Positions 1-5,366 of a stretch of DNA of 5,366 bases are shown here, in pieces. The DNA is taken from the NCBI GenBank assembly GCA_029858925.1, contig JAOUEB010000125.1:1-5366 (forward strand), in the 5' to 3' direction. The notes under the pieces were generated by a model. It was not told where the DNA came from. It ran no database searches and saw nothing but the letters and a program-made list of their open reading frames with translations. Numbering within the stretch: position 1 is the stretch's first letter; each line of letters begins with the position of its first letter. The DNA is from Nitrospira sp. Its GTDB lineage: Bacteria > Nitrospirota > Nitrospiria > Nitrospirales > Nitrospiraceae. The translations under genes and the position numbers were made by a program.

Positions 1-1
1 C

Positions 2-745
2 GTGGAGGTCGGGTTCCGGACCAATCAACAAGGCCGCCAACAGATGGTCCCTCAGGAAGCCCTCATGCTGACCGGCGATATGAACATTCTCGCCATCGAG
101 TTCATCGTCCAGTACAAGATCAAAGAGTCGAGCGAATATCTATTCAACGTGGCGGATATTCACGAGACCATTGGGAAGGCCGCCGAGGCTTCGATGCGTG
201 AAGTGGTCGGCAAGAGCAGGATCGACGAGGCGTTGACCACCGGAAAAGCCGAGATTCAGCAAAGCATGATGGTCTTACTTCAAAGCATCCTCGATGACTA
301 CCATGCCGGCGTTCAGATCGCCGCCGTGCAGCTCCAGGACGTCAATCCGCCTGAGGCCGTGGCGGCCGCCTTCAAAGATGTGACCAATGCGAAAGAAGAC
401 CGCGAAAAACTGATCAATCAATCGCAGGGCTATCGCAACGACATCATTCCCAGGGCAAAAGGCGAAGCCGCCGAATTGGTCAACCGAGCGAAGGGTTTCG
501 CGCAGGCCCGGCTCAACCGCGCTCAAGGCGAGGCGAATCGGTTCCTGGCCACACTGAAGGAATATAGCCAGGCCAAAGACATCATCAGTAAGCGCATTTA
601 CATCGAAACCATGGAAGAAATCCTTCCGAACGTCGAAAAAGTGATCATCGATGGAAAGGGCGGCGAACGCGTTTTGCCCTATCTTCCTTTGGATCGTCTC
701 TCAAAACCCGTTCCCAAACCGGCAATCGAGGAACCCCAACCATGA
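2..745 (+). CDS. hflK: HflK, SPFH-family membrane protease modulator subunit (5' truncated by window edge)
   Basis: This is the C-terminal 247 residues of HflK; the frame is open to the left edge, so the N-terminal membrane anchor and first part of the SPFH domain lie outside. The GTG at position 2 is an internal Val codon, not a start. Visible segments match the known HflK order: the SPFH core (LTGDMNILAIEFIVQYKI, about residues 24-41; VADIHETIGKAAEASMREVVGKS, about 50-72), then AVQLQDVNPPEAVAAAFKDV near 108-127, an Ala/Glu/Arg-rich helical region with RAKGEAAELV and RAQGEANRFL, and the conserved RIYIETMEEILPNVEKVII near 198-216. The tail is short and ends in a Pro-rich PKPAIEEPQP. In characterised bacteria HflK pairs with HflC in the inner membrane, with the bulk in the periplasm, and modulates FtsH proteolysis. 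The stop overlaps the hflC start (ATGA), indicating translational coupling. Identification is firm; control of FtsH in this organism is inferred from the family. Confidence 0.95.
   Translation: MEVGFRTNQQGRQQMVPQEALMLTGDMNILAIEFIVQYKIKESSEYLFNVADIHETIGKAAEASMREVVGKSRIDEALTTGKAEIQQSMMVLLQSILDDYHAGVQIAAVQLQDVNPPEAVAAAFKDVTNAKEDREKLINQSQGYRNDIIPRAKGEAAELVNRAKGFAQARLNRAQGEANRFLATLKEYSQAKDIISKRIYIETMEEILPNVEKVIIDGKGGERVLPYLPLDRLSKPVPKPAIEEPQP
728..732 (+). promoter_or_regulatory. Ribosome binding site of hflC, inside the hflK end
   Basis: GAGGA lies 9 bases before the hflC ATG and within the last codons of hflK. Together with the ATGA overlap it supports the ATG at 742 as the hflC start and coupled translation of the pair. 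Confidence 0.6.
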
Positions 746-1608
746 CCAAGCAAGGTATTGTGATTGCAATCATTGCCCTGGTCGTTGCATTGTTCGTGCT
801 GGGAGCGTCCCCTCTCTTTGTCGTCGACGTGACACAGAATGCCATCGTCGTCCAACTTGGGAAACCGGTGAAAAATATCACGAACCCAGGATTGTATGTA
901 AAAGTGCCGTTCGTACAGGAAGTCACCTATTTCGACAAACGGCTATTGGATTATGACTCAAGCGCCCAGGACGTGATTACGCAGGATAAGAAGACGCTGC
1001 TGCTCGATAACTTTGCGAAATGGCGCATCGTGGACCCGCTATCGGTATACCAGAACTTCCAAAGCCAGCGAGGCGCTCTGCAACGCCTGCACGATATCAT
1101 CTATTCCGAGCTGCGCGTCGAGCTTGGACGCCACGACCTCTTGGAAATCGTCTCCAGCACGAGAGCCGACATCATGAGGGACGTCTCCAAACGGGCGAAC
1201 GAGAAAGCGTCTGCGTACGGCATCGAGATTCTAGACGTTCGGATCAAACGCGCCGACCTCCCCGAGCAAAATGAAAAAGCCGTGTTCGCCCGCATGCAGG
1301 CCGAACGCGAGCGGCAGGCCAAGCAGTACCGCGCAGAAGGCGCCGAAGAAGCGCAAAAGATCAGGTCCGAAGCCGAGAAGGATCGAGAAATTATCCTCGC
1401 CCAGGCCTATAAAGAGTCGGAAGAGCTTCGCGGAAGCGGCGATGCCAAAGCATTTCGCATCTACGCCGACGCTTACCGACAGGATCCGAAGTTCTTCGAA
1501 TTCACCCGTTCTATGGAAGCCTACAAGAAGACCTTTAAAGACAGTACTAAAACGACGCTTGTGATGAGCCCTGATTCAGAGTTTTTCCGGTACCTAAAAC
1601 AACGCTGA
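742..1608 (+). CDS. hflC: HflC, SPFH-family membrane protease modulator subunit
   Basis: A complete 288-residue HflC. Residues 5-27 form one hydrophobic N-terminal membrane segment (GIVIAIIALVVALFVLGASP), followed by the SPFH domain: NAIVVQLGKPV near 33-43, NPGLYVKVPFVQEVTYFDKR near 48-67, and the typical HflC stretch TQDKKTLLLDNFAKWRIVDP at 80-99. IEILDVRIKRADLP (161-174) leads into a charged coiled coil (about 176-232, QAERERQAKQYRAEGAEEA). The C-terminus carries the HflC hallmarks GSGDAKAFRIYADAYRQDP (231-249) and VMSPDSEFFRYLK (274-286). It is shorter than the E. coli protein (334 residues as I recall), but no core block seems missing. The ATG overlaps the hflK stop, so the two subunits of the hetero-oligomer are made from one message. 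In known systems the complex encloses FtsH at the inner membrane and limits its access to membrane substrates; no ftsH is visible here. The next gene, fhs, converges on it. Confidence 0.96.
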   Translation: MTKQGIVIAIIALVVALFVLGASPLFVVDVTQNAIVVQLGKPVKNITNPGLYVKVPFVQEVTYFDKRLLDYDSSAQDVITQDKKTLLLDNFAKWRIVDPLSVYQNFQSQRGALQRLHDIIYSELRVELGRHDLLEIVSSTRADIMRDVSKRANEKASAYGIEILDVRIKRADLPEQNEKAVFARMQAERERQAKQYRAEGAEEAQKIRSEAEKDREIILAQAYKESEELRGSGDAKAFRIYADAYRQDPKFFEFTRSMEAYKKTFKDSTKTTLVMSPDSEFFRYLKQR

Positions 1609-1616
1609 GTGCCTCC

Positions 1617-1637
1617 TAAAACGTGGGATCCCCCCGT
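1617..1637 (-). terminator. Weak intrinsic terminator candidate after fhs
   Basis: In the 41-base gap between the convergent hflC and fhs stops, the - strand can fold a stem of ACGGGGG against CCCACGT (one mismatch, 3-base loop, 1621-1637). A run of four T overlaps the stem end (1617-1620 plus the last stem base), about 13 bases after the fhs stop. Read in the + direction the same hairpin has no T run, so it would serve fhs rather than hflC. The T tract is short, so this is tentative. Confidence 0.35.
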
Positions 1638-1649
1638 CTCGAAACCGCC

Positions 1650-3332
1650 TTACGACAACCCGACGATCTCGCTGCTCACCGGATCAAGACTGATTCGTTC
1701 TCCGGCCGGCCTTTTCGGCAAACCCGGCATCAATTGAATCCCTGAACAGACAGCCGTGACAAAACCAGCCCCGGCCAGAATTCGCAGCTCCTTGATCGGG
1801 ACAGTGAATCCAGTGGGCCTCCCCTTGAGTGCCGGATCGTGGGACAGCGACAGCGGCGTCTTGGCCATACAGACAGGCAATCGGCCAAATCCAAGGGCTT
1901 CTGCCCTCTCCATCTGACGCTCTGCTTCCGGCTCAAACTTCACGCCCTCTGCCCCGTACATCCTGGTGGCAATCGTCTCAATCTTCGTTCTGATCGGCCA
2001 CGATAGCTCATACAGATGCGTGAAATGGGACGGATGATCACAGGCCCTGATGACGGCAGCTGCCAGTTGCTCGGCGCCCTTCCCCCCATCGGTCCAGTGG
2101 GTTGAGACTGCGGCATCGATTGCCCCTGCCTCTATTGACCGATCCCGCACCCAATCCAATTCAGTATGTGAATCATCCTTAAAAGCATTCACGGCCACAA
2201 CGACGGGAACTCCATACGATTTTGCATTGGCGATATGCTGTTCCAGGTTGGCGAACCCCTTCGATAATGCGTCGTGATTGGGCCCGGTCAAACCTATGGG
2301 AAGTGGAGCGCCGACCTTGGCAATGCCTCCTCCCCCGTGAAGCTTCAGTGCCCGCAATGTCGCGACCACCACAGCTGCAGCTGGTTTGAATCCCGACGTG
2401 CGGCATTTGATATTGAAAAACTTCTCGGCCCCCAAGTCGCTGCCGAAACCTGCTTCGGTCACCACAAAGTTGGCGCATCGTAGCGCGATAGCATCGGAAA
2501 GCACAGAGCAATTGCCATGGGCGATATTCCCGAACGGCCCTGTATGGACGAATGCGGGTGTCCCTTCCAGCGTTTGAACCAAATTAGGCAGCAACGCATC
2601 TCGCAAGAGGACCGCCATCGACCCCGCACAGCCGAGTTCTTGCGCCGCCACGGGCTGGCCTGATTTTGTAAATCCCACCAACATCCGGCCAAGTCGGTCC
2701 CTAAGATCTTGATGATTGTGGGCCAGCGCCAGAGATGCCATCACTTCTGACGCTTCTGTAATCACGAATTGACTTAGCCGGTTTCCGGCTTCCTCTCCAA
2801 GCCGGACTTGACGGAGCGCTCGATCACTGACGCCCAATGCCCTTGGCCACACGATGTTCGACGGGTCGAGAGAAAGTGCATTCCCTTGGAACAGATGGTT
2901 GTCGAGAAACGCCGAGAGAAGGTTATGAGCGGCAGTGACTGCATGTGCATCCCCTGTCAAATGGAGATTGATATCTTCCATCGGAATCACTTGGGCATGC
3001 CCTCCGCCGGTACCTCCTCCTTTGATGCCGAATACTGGACCAAGCGACGGCTGTCTCAAGGTCACAGCAGTCCGATGGCCCAATCGCGTGAGTCCCATGG
3101 CAAGCCCTATCGAGGTAGTGGTCTTTCCCTCTCCAAGCGGAGTCGGATTGATAGCGGTTACGAGTACATAGCGGCCCATTGGCCGATCCTTGAGACGGTC
3201 CAGTAAATCCAATGATACCTTGGCCTTATGCCTTCCGTAGGGAATGAGTTCTTGAGGCTGAATCCCGATTTCTCTGCCCACATCAAGGATTGGGCGGGGC
3301 GTCACAGAATGCGCGAGTTCAAGATCGGTCAC
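1650..3332 (-). CDS. fhs: Formate-tetrahydrofolate ligase (10-formyl-THF synthetase)
   Basis: This cytoplasmic enzyme makes 10-formyltetrahydrofolate from formate, ATP and THF, supplying one-carbon units. From the GTG at 3332 it is 560 residues, the usual family length. Landmarks in that numbering: nucleotide loop TPLGEGKTTTSIGL (64-77), RQPSLGPVFGIKGGGTGGG (93-111), PMEDINLHLTGDAHAVTAAHN (117-137), LVQTLEGTPAFVHTGPFGNIAHG (251-273), VVTEAGFGSDLGAEKF (290-305), VATLRALKLHGG (323-334) and MPGLPKRP (535-542). The frame extends 17 codons upstream to an ATG at 3383, but that has no ribosome binding site. The GTG has AGGAG 8 bases before it, and its product begins TDLELAHSV, like other family members. 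Oddities: the loop reads KGGGTGGG where the common form is KGGAAGGG, a loop near 174-190 is a few residues short, and an extra Gly/Pro-rich stretch follows at about 338-352. The core motifs are intact, so an active enzyme is expected. It lies 192 bases downstream of the M23 gene. Confidence 0.96.
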   Translation of the reverse strand: MTDLELAHSVTPRPILDVGREIGIQPQELIPYGRHKAKVSLDLLDRLKDRPMGRYVLVTAINPTPLGEGKTTTSIGLAMGLTRLGHRTAVTLRQPSLGPVFGIKGGGTGGGHAQVIPMEDINLHLTGDAHAVTAAHNLLSAFLDNHLFQGNALSLDPSNIVWPRALGVSDRALRQVRLGEEAGNRLSQFVITEASEVMASLALAHNHQDLRDRLGRMLVGFTKSGQPVAAQELGCAGSMAVLLRDALLPNLVQTLEGTPAFVHTGPFGNIAHGNCSVLSDAIALRCANFVVTEAGFGSDLGAEKFFNIKCRTSGFKPAAAVVVATLRALKLHGGGGIAKVGAPLPIGLTGPNHDALSKGFANLEQHIANAKSYGVPVVVAVNAFKDDSHTELDWVRDRSIEAGAIDAAVSTHWTDGGKGAEQLAAAVIRACDHPSHFTHLYELSWPIRTKIETIATRMYGAEGVKFEPEAERQMERAEALGFGRLPVCMAKTPLSLSHDPALKGRPTGFTVPIKELRILAGAGFVTAVCSGIQLMPGLPKRPAGERISLDPVSSEIVGLS

Positions 3333-3340
3333 GATCTGTT

Positions 3341-3357
3341 CTCCTGATGTGAAGGAG
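3341..3357 (-). promoter_or_regulatory. fhs ribosome binding site, within a small hairpin
   Basis: AGGAG (3341-3345, read on the - strand) sits 8 bases before the GTG at 3332 and decides the fhs start. Twelve bases upstream of it begins CTCCT (3353-3357), its exact complement, giving a 5-bp stem with a 7-base loop that would cover the site when folded. The site itself is well supported; the idea that the hairpin regulates translation is inference. Confidence 0.65.
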
Positions 3358-3524
3358 CGATGCGGGGGCGAAGCATAACACAATGCCCTGGTAGGAACAG
3401 AAGCGCCGTGGAGCCAAACCTAATCAACCAAGGAGGGAATCAGATTATTGAAGTGATAACAATACGACTGTCCGGCCTACCATACGGGCGAGAATACCCT
3501 GAACGAGTCAACCCATTGTCGCTT
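3358..3524. other. Intergenic stretch between fhs and the M23 peptidase gene
   Basis: This spacer must hold any fhs promoter. On the - strand I see TATGCT about 45 bases before the fhs GTG and a TTGACT close to the M23 stop, but neither has a partner element at 16-18 bases. I call no promoter, and I see no T-run hairpin after the M23 gene, so fhs may be partly transcribed by read-through. No small gene with a ribosome binding site was found on either strand. Confidence 0.5.
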
Positions 3525-4553
3525 CTACTCTAGGATGTACTTAGTAGGATCGAGCGCCTGGCCCTTCACCTTGACCATGTAGTGCAAATGAGGACCGGTG
3601 GAAAGGCCCGTACTTCCGACAAGCGCTATAACATCTCCTCGATTGACCCTCTGTCCTTCTTTGACGAGGCCCTTGGCCAAATGGCCGTACAGCGTTTCGA
3701 TCCCGAATCCGTGGTCCAGGCGCACGATGTTACCGAGCTTGGGATCGAATCCTGTGGCCGTCACTCTGCCTTGCGCTGGAGCTTGGACTGGAGCATTTGG
3801 TGCCGCACCGATATCCAGCCCGTCGTGCCACGCCGGTTTTTCTGTGAAGGGAGACACACGAGGTCCAAACCCAGACGTCACCCAGCCCTTCACAGGCCAA
3901 ATCGACGGAGTCGCAGCCCAGCGAGTCGACCGCTGTTCAGCTGCCTGTTCTAATTCGTTCAAGATTTGCTCCTGAGCCGTCGCCTCTTTCGAAAGCCACT
4001 CCAACCCATTTTTCACTGAAGCTACTGCTTGGAGATCATCGCGAGACGAGTCCAGACCGGCCAAGGATGAGTGTTCTTCATTGTTTTCAATCTCTTGCAT
4101 GAAATTGCCAGATGTACGCTCACCGGTCTTATTCGGGCCTCCGCCGGGCACCTGGTCCCCGTCTGGAAGCGGCACCTCTTCACCGCCACGACCGTTGACC
4201 ATGTCGCCGGCCTTGGGAACCTCAATGCCTAGCATGACCCGGAGACGCAGGTTCACCTCTTTCATCGACAGCAGTCGTTTCTTCAAGTCATCGACGGCAG
4301 AAGAAAATGCGGCAGTTTGTTCCCGCGCACTCATTGCCTCGGTACGAAAAGACGACAACTCCCAGACCTCTTTTGTTCGAATGACATAGTGGGAGATCAC
4401 GAGAAAATCAGCGAGCAGGAGAATACAACCGGCAATAACAAGTCTACTAACCAGCTTCCTTGAAAAACTGAACCGGATGGGCTTTGCGGTTGATCCTCGA
4501 AATACGACAATTGTGTAGGCGTCACTCGCTTCTTGGCTATTTACCTGACCCAT
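3525..4553 (-). CDS. Membrane-anchored M23 (LytM-type) peptidoglycan metallopeptidase
   Basis: A 342-residue protein predicted to cut peptide bridges of the cell wall, or to activate amidases as some family members do. Order: a short cytoplasmic N-terminus with a basic region (YTIVVFRGSTAKPIRFSFSR, 13-32), one membrane helix (about 37-58), a helical coiled-coil-like stretch (about 60-107), a flexible Gly/Pro/Glu-rich linker (120-147), a second helical stretch (about 170-208), then the M23 domain (about 218-342). The zinc and catalytic residues are all present: HDGLD (H243, D247), YGH (H291) and HLH (H322, H324). With one anchor and no cleavage signal, the enzyme should face the periplasm. The open frame reaches a TTG at 4598, but that codon lies inside the promoter -10 box. 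The ATG at 4553 has AAGGGG 8 bases upstream and is preferred. No LysM or SH3 wall-binding domain is visible. The substrate is unknown, so no gene symbol is given. Confidence 0.92.
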   Translation of the reverse strand: MGQVNSQEASDAYTIVVFRGSTAKPIRFSFSRKLVSRLVIAGCILLLADFLVISHYVIRTKEVWELSSFRTEAMSAREQTAAFSSAVDDLKKRLLSMKEVNLRLRVMLGIEVPKAGDMVNGRGGEEVPLPDGDQVPGGGPNKTGERTSGNFMQEIENNEEHSSLAGLDSSRDDLQAVASVKNGLEWLSKEATAQEQILNELEQAAEQRSTRWAATPSIWPVKGWVTSGFGPRVSPFTEKPAWHDGLDIGAAPNAPVQAPAQGRVTATGFDPKLGNIVRLDHGFGIETLYGHLAKGLVKEGQRVNRGDVIALVGSTGLSTGPHLHYMVKVKGQALDPTKYILE

Positions 4554-4561
4554 GATATTCG

Positions 4562-4567
4562 CCCCTT
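4562..4567 (-). promoter_or_regulatory. Ribosome binding site of the M23 peptidase gene
   Basis: On the - strand AAGGGG lies 8 bases before the ATG at 4553. It fixes the start there rather than at the TTG 15 codons upstream. Confidence 0.65.
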
Positions 4568-4597
4568 CATGCTGAGAGAGACCTGAGAGATGCCCCA

Positions 4598-4626
4598 AGT
4601 GTACCCATCCAACCCGCCATGGTCAA
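4598..4626 (-). promoter_or_regulatory. Sigma-70-type promoter of the M23 peptidase gene
   Basis: Read on the - strand, TTGACC (4621-4626, five of six consensus bases) and TACACT (4598-4603, four of six) are separated by exactly 17 bases. Transcription would start near 4591, leaving a leader of roughly 38 bases before the ATG at 4553. It lies in the gap between cutA and the M23 gene, so the peptidase can be expressed independently of cutA. Confidence 0.6.
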
Positions 4627-4684
4627 CCCTACTTTAACGGTACTCAAACCACAGCCACCTGAAACTGCGCATACACCACATTAT

Positions 4685-5014
4685 CTAGGAGGTCTCTTTC
4701 CGCACCCACTCAAGGTACTGTGGAAGCCCTGCCATCACCGGTACTGCAATAATTTCAGGAACTTTGTACGAATGCGCCTTTTTGATGGTTTCTTGAAGGG
4801 TCTGAAACTTATCAGCCGTAGTCTTAAGAAGGACCATGGTTTCCTGCTCTTTGACTAACTTACCTTCCCACCAATAGGTTGAATGCACCAGAGGAATCGT
4901 CGTCGCGCAAGCGGCTTGATGAGAGCCTACCGCCAGATCGGCAATTTTATCGGCTTCTTCTTGATTGGGAGCTGTGACCATAACAACCCAAATATCGCGT
5001 GAGTCAGTTCCCAT
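4685..5014 (-). CDS. cutA: CutA, divalent-ion tolerance family protein
   Basis: A 109-residue protein, typical CutA1 length. The family forms very stable trimers with a ferredoxin-like fold; in E. coli it was named for copper/divalent-cation tolerance, but its exact role is unsettled. The sequence shows the expected series: VVMVTAPNQEEADKIADLAV (10-29), QAACATTIPLVHSTYWWEGK (33-52) with the conserved Cys36, E59 and LLKTT (62-66), and HSYKVPEIIAVPV (81-93), where HPYEVPEI is the common form. The TYWWEGKL block is nearly diagnostic. The ATG at 5014 is the first possible start after an in-frame stop and fits the family N-terminus, although no clear ribosome binding site precedes it. Codon choice is more AT-rich than in hflKC and fhs. 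No terminator hairpin was seen in the 131 bases to the M23 start, so some read-through is possible. Confidence 0.95.
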   Translation of the reverse strand: MGTDSRDIWVVMVTAPNQEEADKIADLAVGSHQAACATTIPLVHSTYWWEGKLVKEQETMVLLKTTADKFQTLQETIKKAHSYKVPEIIAVPVMAGLPQYLEWVRKETS

Positions 5015-5202
5015 AGCAGCTGAAAACGATGCCCGAGATACTACTCGTTACACAGCTCAGTGAGCGCATGCCATAAAATATATAAGCAACATATGTGCCA
5101 TATAAATACCACCCTATAAATTGACCAGCCTATTGTTTCCAATTTGTTAGAGGATTGAATTCTTCATTCATCGATGTATTTTCAGTAAATATTGTATTGA
5201 AA
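5015..5202. other. AT-rich upstream region of cutA
   Basis: This non-coding stretch must hold the cutA promoter. From 5071 to 5200 I count 38 G or C in 130 bases (29%), far below the genes to the left. It contains TGCCATA twice (5069-5075 and 5096-5102), a short palindrome ACATATGT (5089-5096), and several TATA-like strings. I see no open frame with a ribosome binding site and no recognisable RNA gene. Confidence 0.6.
5113..5142 (-). promoter_or_regulatory. Possible cutA promoter (weak)
   Basis: On the - strand TTGGAA (5137-5142) and TATAGG (5113-5118) are 18 bases apart, each matching four of six sigma-70 consensus bases, about 100 bases before the cutA ATG. The surroundings are so AT-rich that chance matches are likely. 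Other TATA-like sites lie nearer the gene (5071-5105). Confidence 0.2.
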
Positions 5203-5220
5203 ATGCCACAGGACAGGCAT
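5201..5220 (-). terminator. Second (distal) terminator-like hairpin after the right-edge gene
   Basis: On the - strand ATGCC and GGCAT (5203-5220) pair over an 8-base loop, and the right arm runs into TTT then C. It lies about 60 bases after the stop at 5280 and mirrors the layout of the hairpin just upstream of it. The stem is short, so alone it would be weak. Confidence 0.3.
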
Positions 5221-5227
5221 CCATTGA

Positions 5228-5254
5228 CAAAAATGTGCACAAATTAGCACATCT
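5228..5254 (-). terminator. Intrinsic terminator candidate after the right-edge gene
   Basis: On the - strand ATGTGC (5247-5252) pairs perfectly with GCACAT (5233-5238) across an 8-base loop; one GU and one AU pair could extend the stem to 8 bp. The right arm ends in a run of five T. It begins about 28 bases after the stop codon at 5280, the expected place for termination of that gene. The same inverted repeat could instead be a protein-binding site. Confidence 0.45.
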
Positions 5255-5279
5255 TGTTTCTCGACTTGGATATCCTTCA

Positions 5280-5366
5280 CTATCGCACCTTCTTTAAATC
5301 CTCTTCTTTATTTATCTTCGCCAGCTCTGAAAAATAATGCGCAAAGGCTTTCATGCCCCCAGAAGC
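5280..5366 (-). CDS. Unidentified protein, C-terminal 28 residues only
   Basis: A - strand frame enters from the right edge and ends at TAG (5280-5282). The visible residues begin ASGGMKAFAHYFSELAK and end EEDLKKVR, a charged, probably helical tail rich in Lys and Glu. The terminator-like hairpins just downstream support its being a real gene end. There is an ATG at 5352-5354, but the only purine run before it (GGGGG) sits one base away, too close for a ribosome binding site, so this is more likely the tail of a longer protein than a micro-ORF. GC is about 42% (36 of 86 counted), lower than in hflKC. No family can be assigned from so short a piece. Confidence 0.5.
   Translation of the reverse strand, partial: ASGGMKAFAHYFSELAKINKEEDLKKVR

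Noticed and set aside
2808..3206. 132-codon open frame on the + strand inside fhs, and similar frames antisense or shifted within hflK, hflC, fhs and the M23 gene
   Set aside because: They overlap strongly conserved proteins, have no recognisable domain and no ribosome binding site, and are expected by chance in this GC-rich coding DNA.
3333..3383. 17-codon N-terminal extension of Fhs from the ATG at 3383
   Set aside because: There is no ribosome binding site before that ATG, the extra residues do not resemble Fhs N-termini, and the GTG at 3332 has AGGAG at ideal distance.
4554..4684. A terminator for cutA in the gap to the M23 gene
   Set aside because: I found only very short pairings (such as CAG with CTG) and no T run on the - strand.
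5069..5102. TGCCATA repeated twice, 27 bases apart, as a regulator site or start of a repeat array
   Set aside because: Only two 7-base copies in a strongly AT-rich stretch, with no conserved spacer; not enough for an array or an operator call.
5224..5252. + strand promoter with a perfect TTGACA at 5224-5229 and an inverted repeat placed like an operator
   Set aside because: At 15-18 bases downstream the candidates are TAGCAC, AGCACA, GCACAT and CACATC, none a credible -10 box. The A run behind TTGACA is better explained as the complement of a terminator T run. I keep the operator idea only as an alternative.
5337..5366. + strand start ATG at 5337 with ten open codons to the window end
   Set aside because: No ribosome binding site precedes it, ten codons carry no information, and the - strand frame over the same bases has a stop followed by terminator-like hairpins.

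Overview
The window looks like bacterial chromosome, most likely a Nitrospira-type member of the Nitrospirota. That assignment rests on protein character and gene content (HflK/HflC, formate-tetrahydrofolate ligase, a membrane-anchored M23 peptidase, CutA) and on the moderately GC-rich coding style; it is an inference, because no database search was possible. Five genes are well supported and a sixth is only touched at the right edge. I see no rRNA, tRNA, CRISPR array, insertion sequence or phage gene.

Layout, left to right. (1) The 3' part of hflK and the complete hflC lie on the + strand with an ATGA stop/start overlap, forming a two-gene SPFH operon. (2) After a gap of 41 bases, fhs (formate-tetrahydrofolate ligase) lies convergently on the - strand. 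A weak hairpin in the gap could terminate fhs. (3) Upstream of fhs, also on the - strand, is a single-pass membrane protein with an intact M23 (LytM-type) zinc peptidase domain. It has the clearest promoter in the window (TTGACC, 17 bases, TACACT). (4) Upstream of that, again on the - strand, is cutA. (5) Between cutA and the right edge is a very AT-rich stretch with two tandem terminator-like hairpins. At the very end are the last 28 codons of an unidentified - strand gene.

How the genes relate. HflK and HflC form one inner-membrane complex that, in characterised bacteria, surrounds and modulates the FtsH protease. The other genes do housekeeping work in separate processes: one-carbon metabolism (fhs), cell-wall remodelling (M23) and a small trimeric protein linked to metal tolerance (cutA). 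Although cutA, the M23 gene and fhs share a strand, the gaps of 131 and 192 bases and the separate promoter for the M23 gene suggest neighbours rather than one tight operon.

Two start sites need correcting from the longest open frames. fhs should start at the GTG at 3332 and the M23 gene at the ATG at 4553; both have well-placed ribosome binding sites. I found no convincing new multi-gene system. The points most worth a second look are the altered glycine-rich loop in Fhs, a hairpin that covers the fhs ribosome binding site, and the composition shift with tandem hairpins at the right end.
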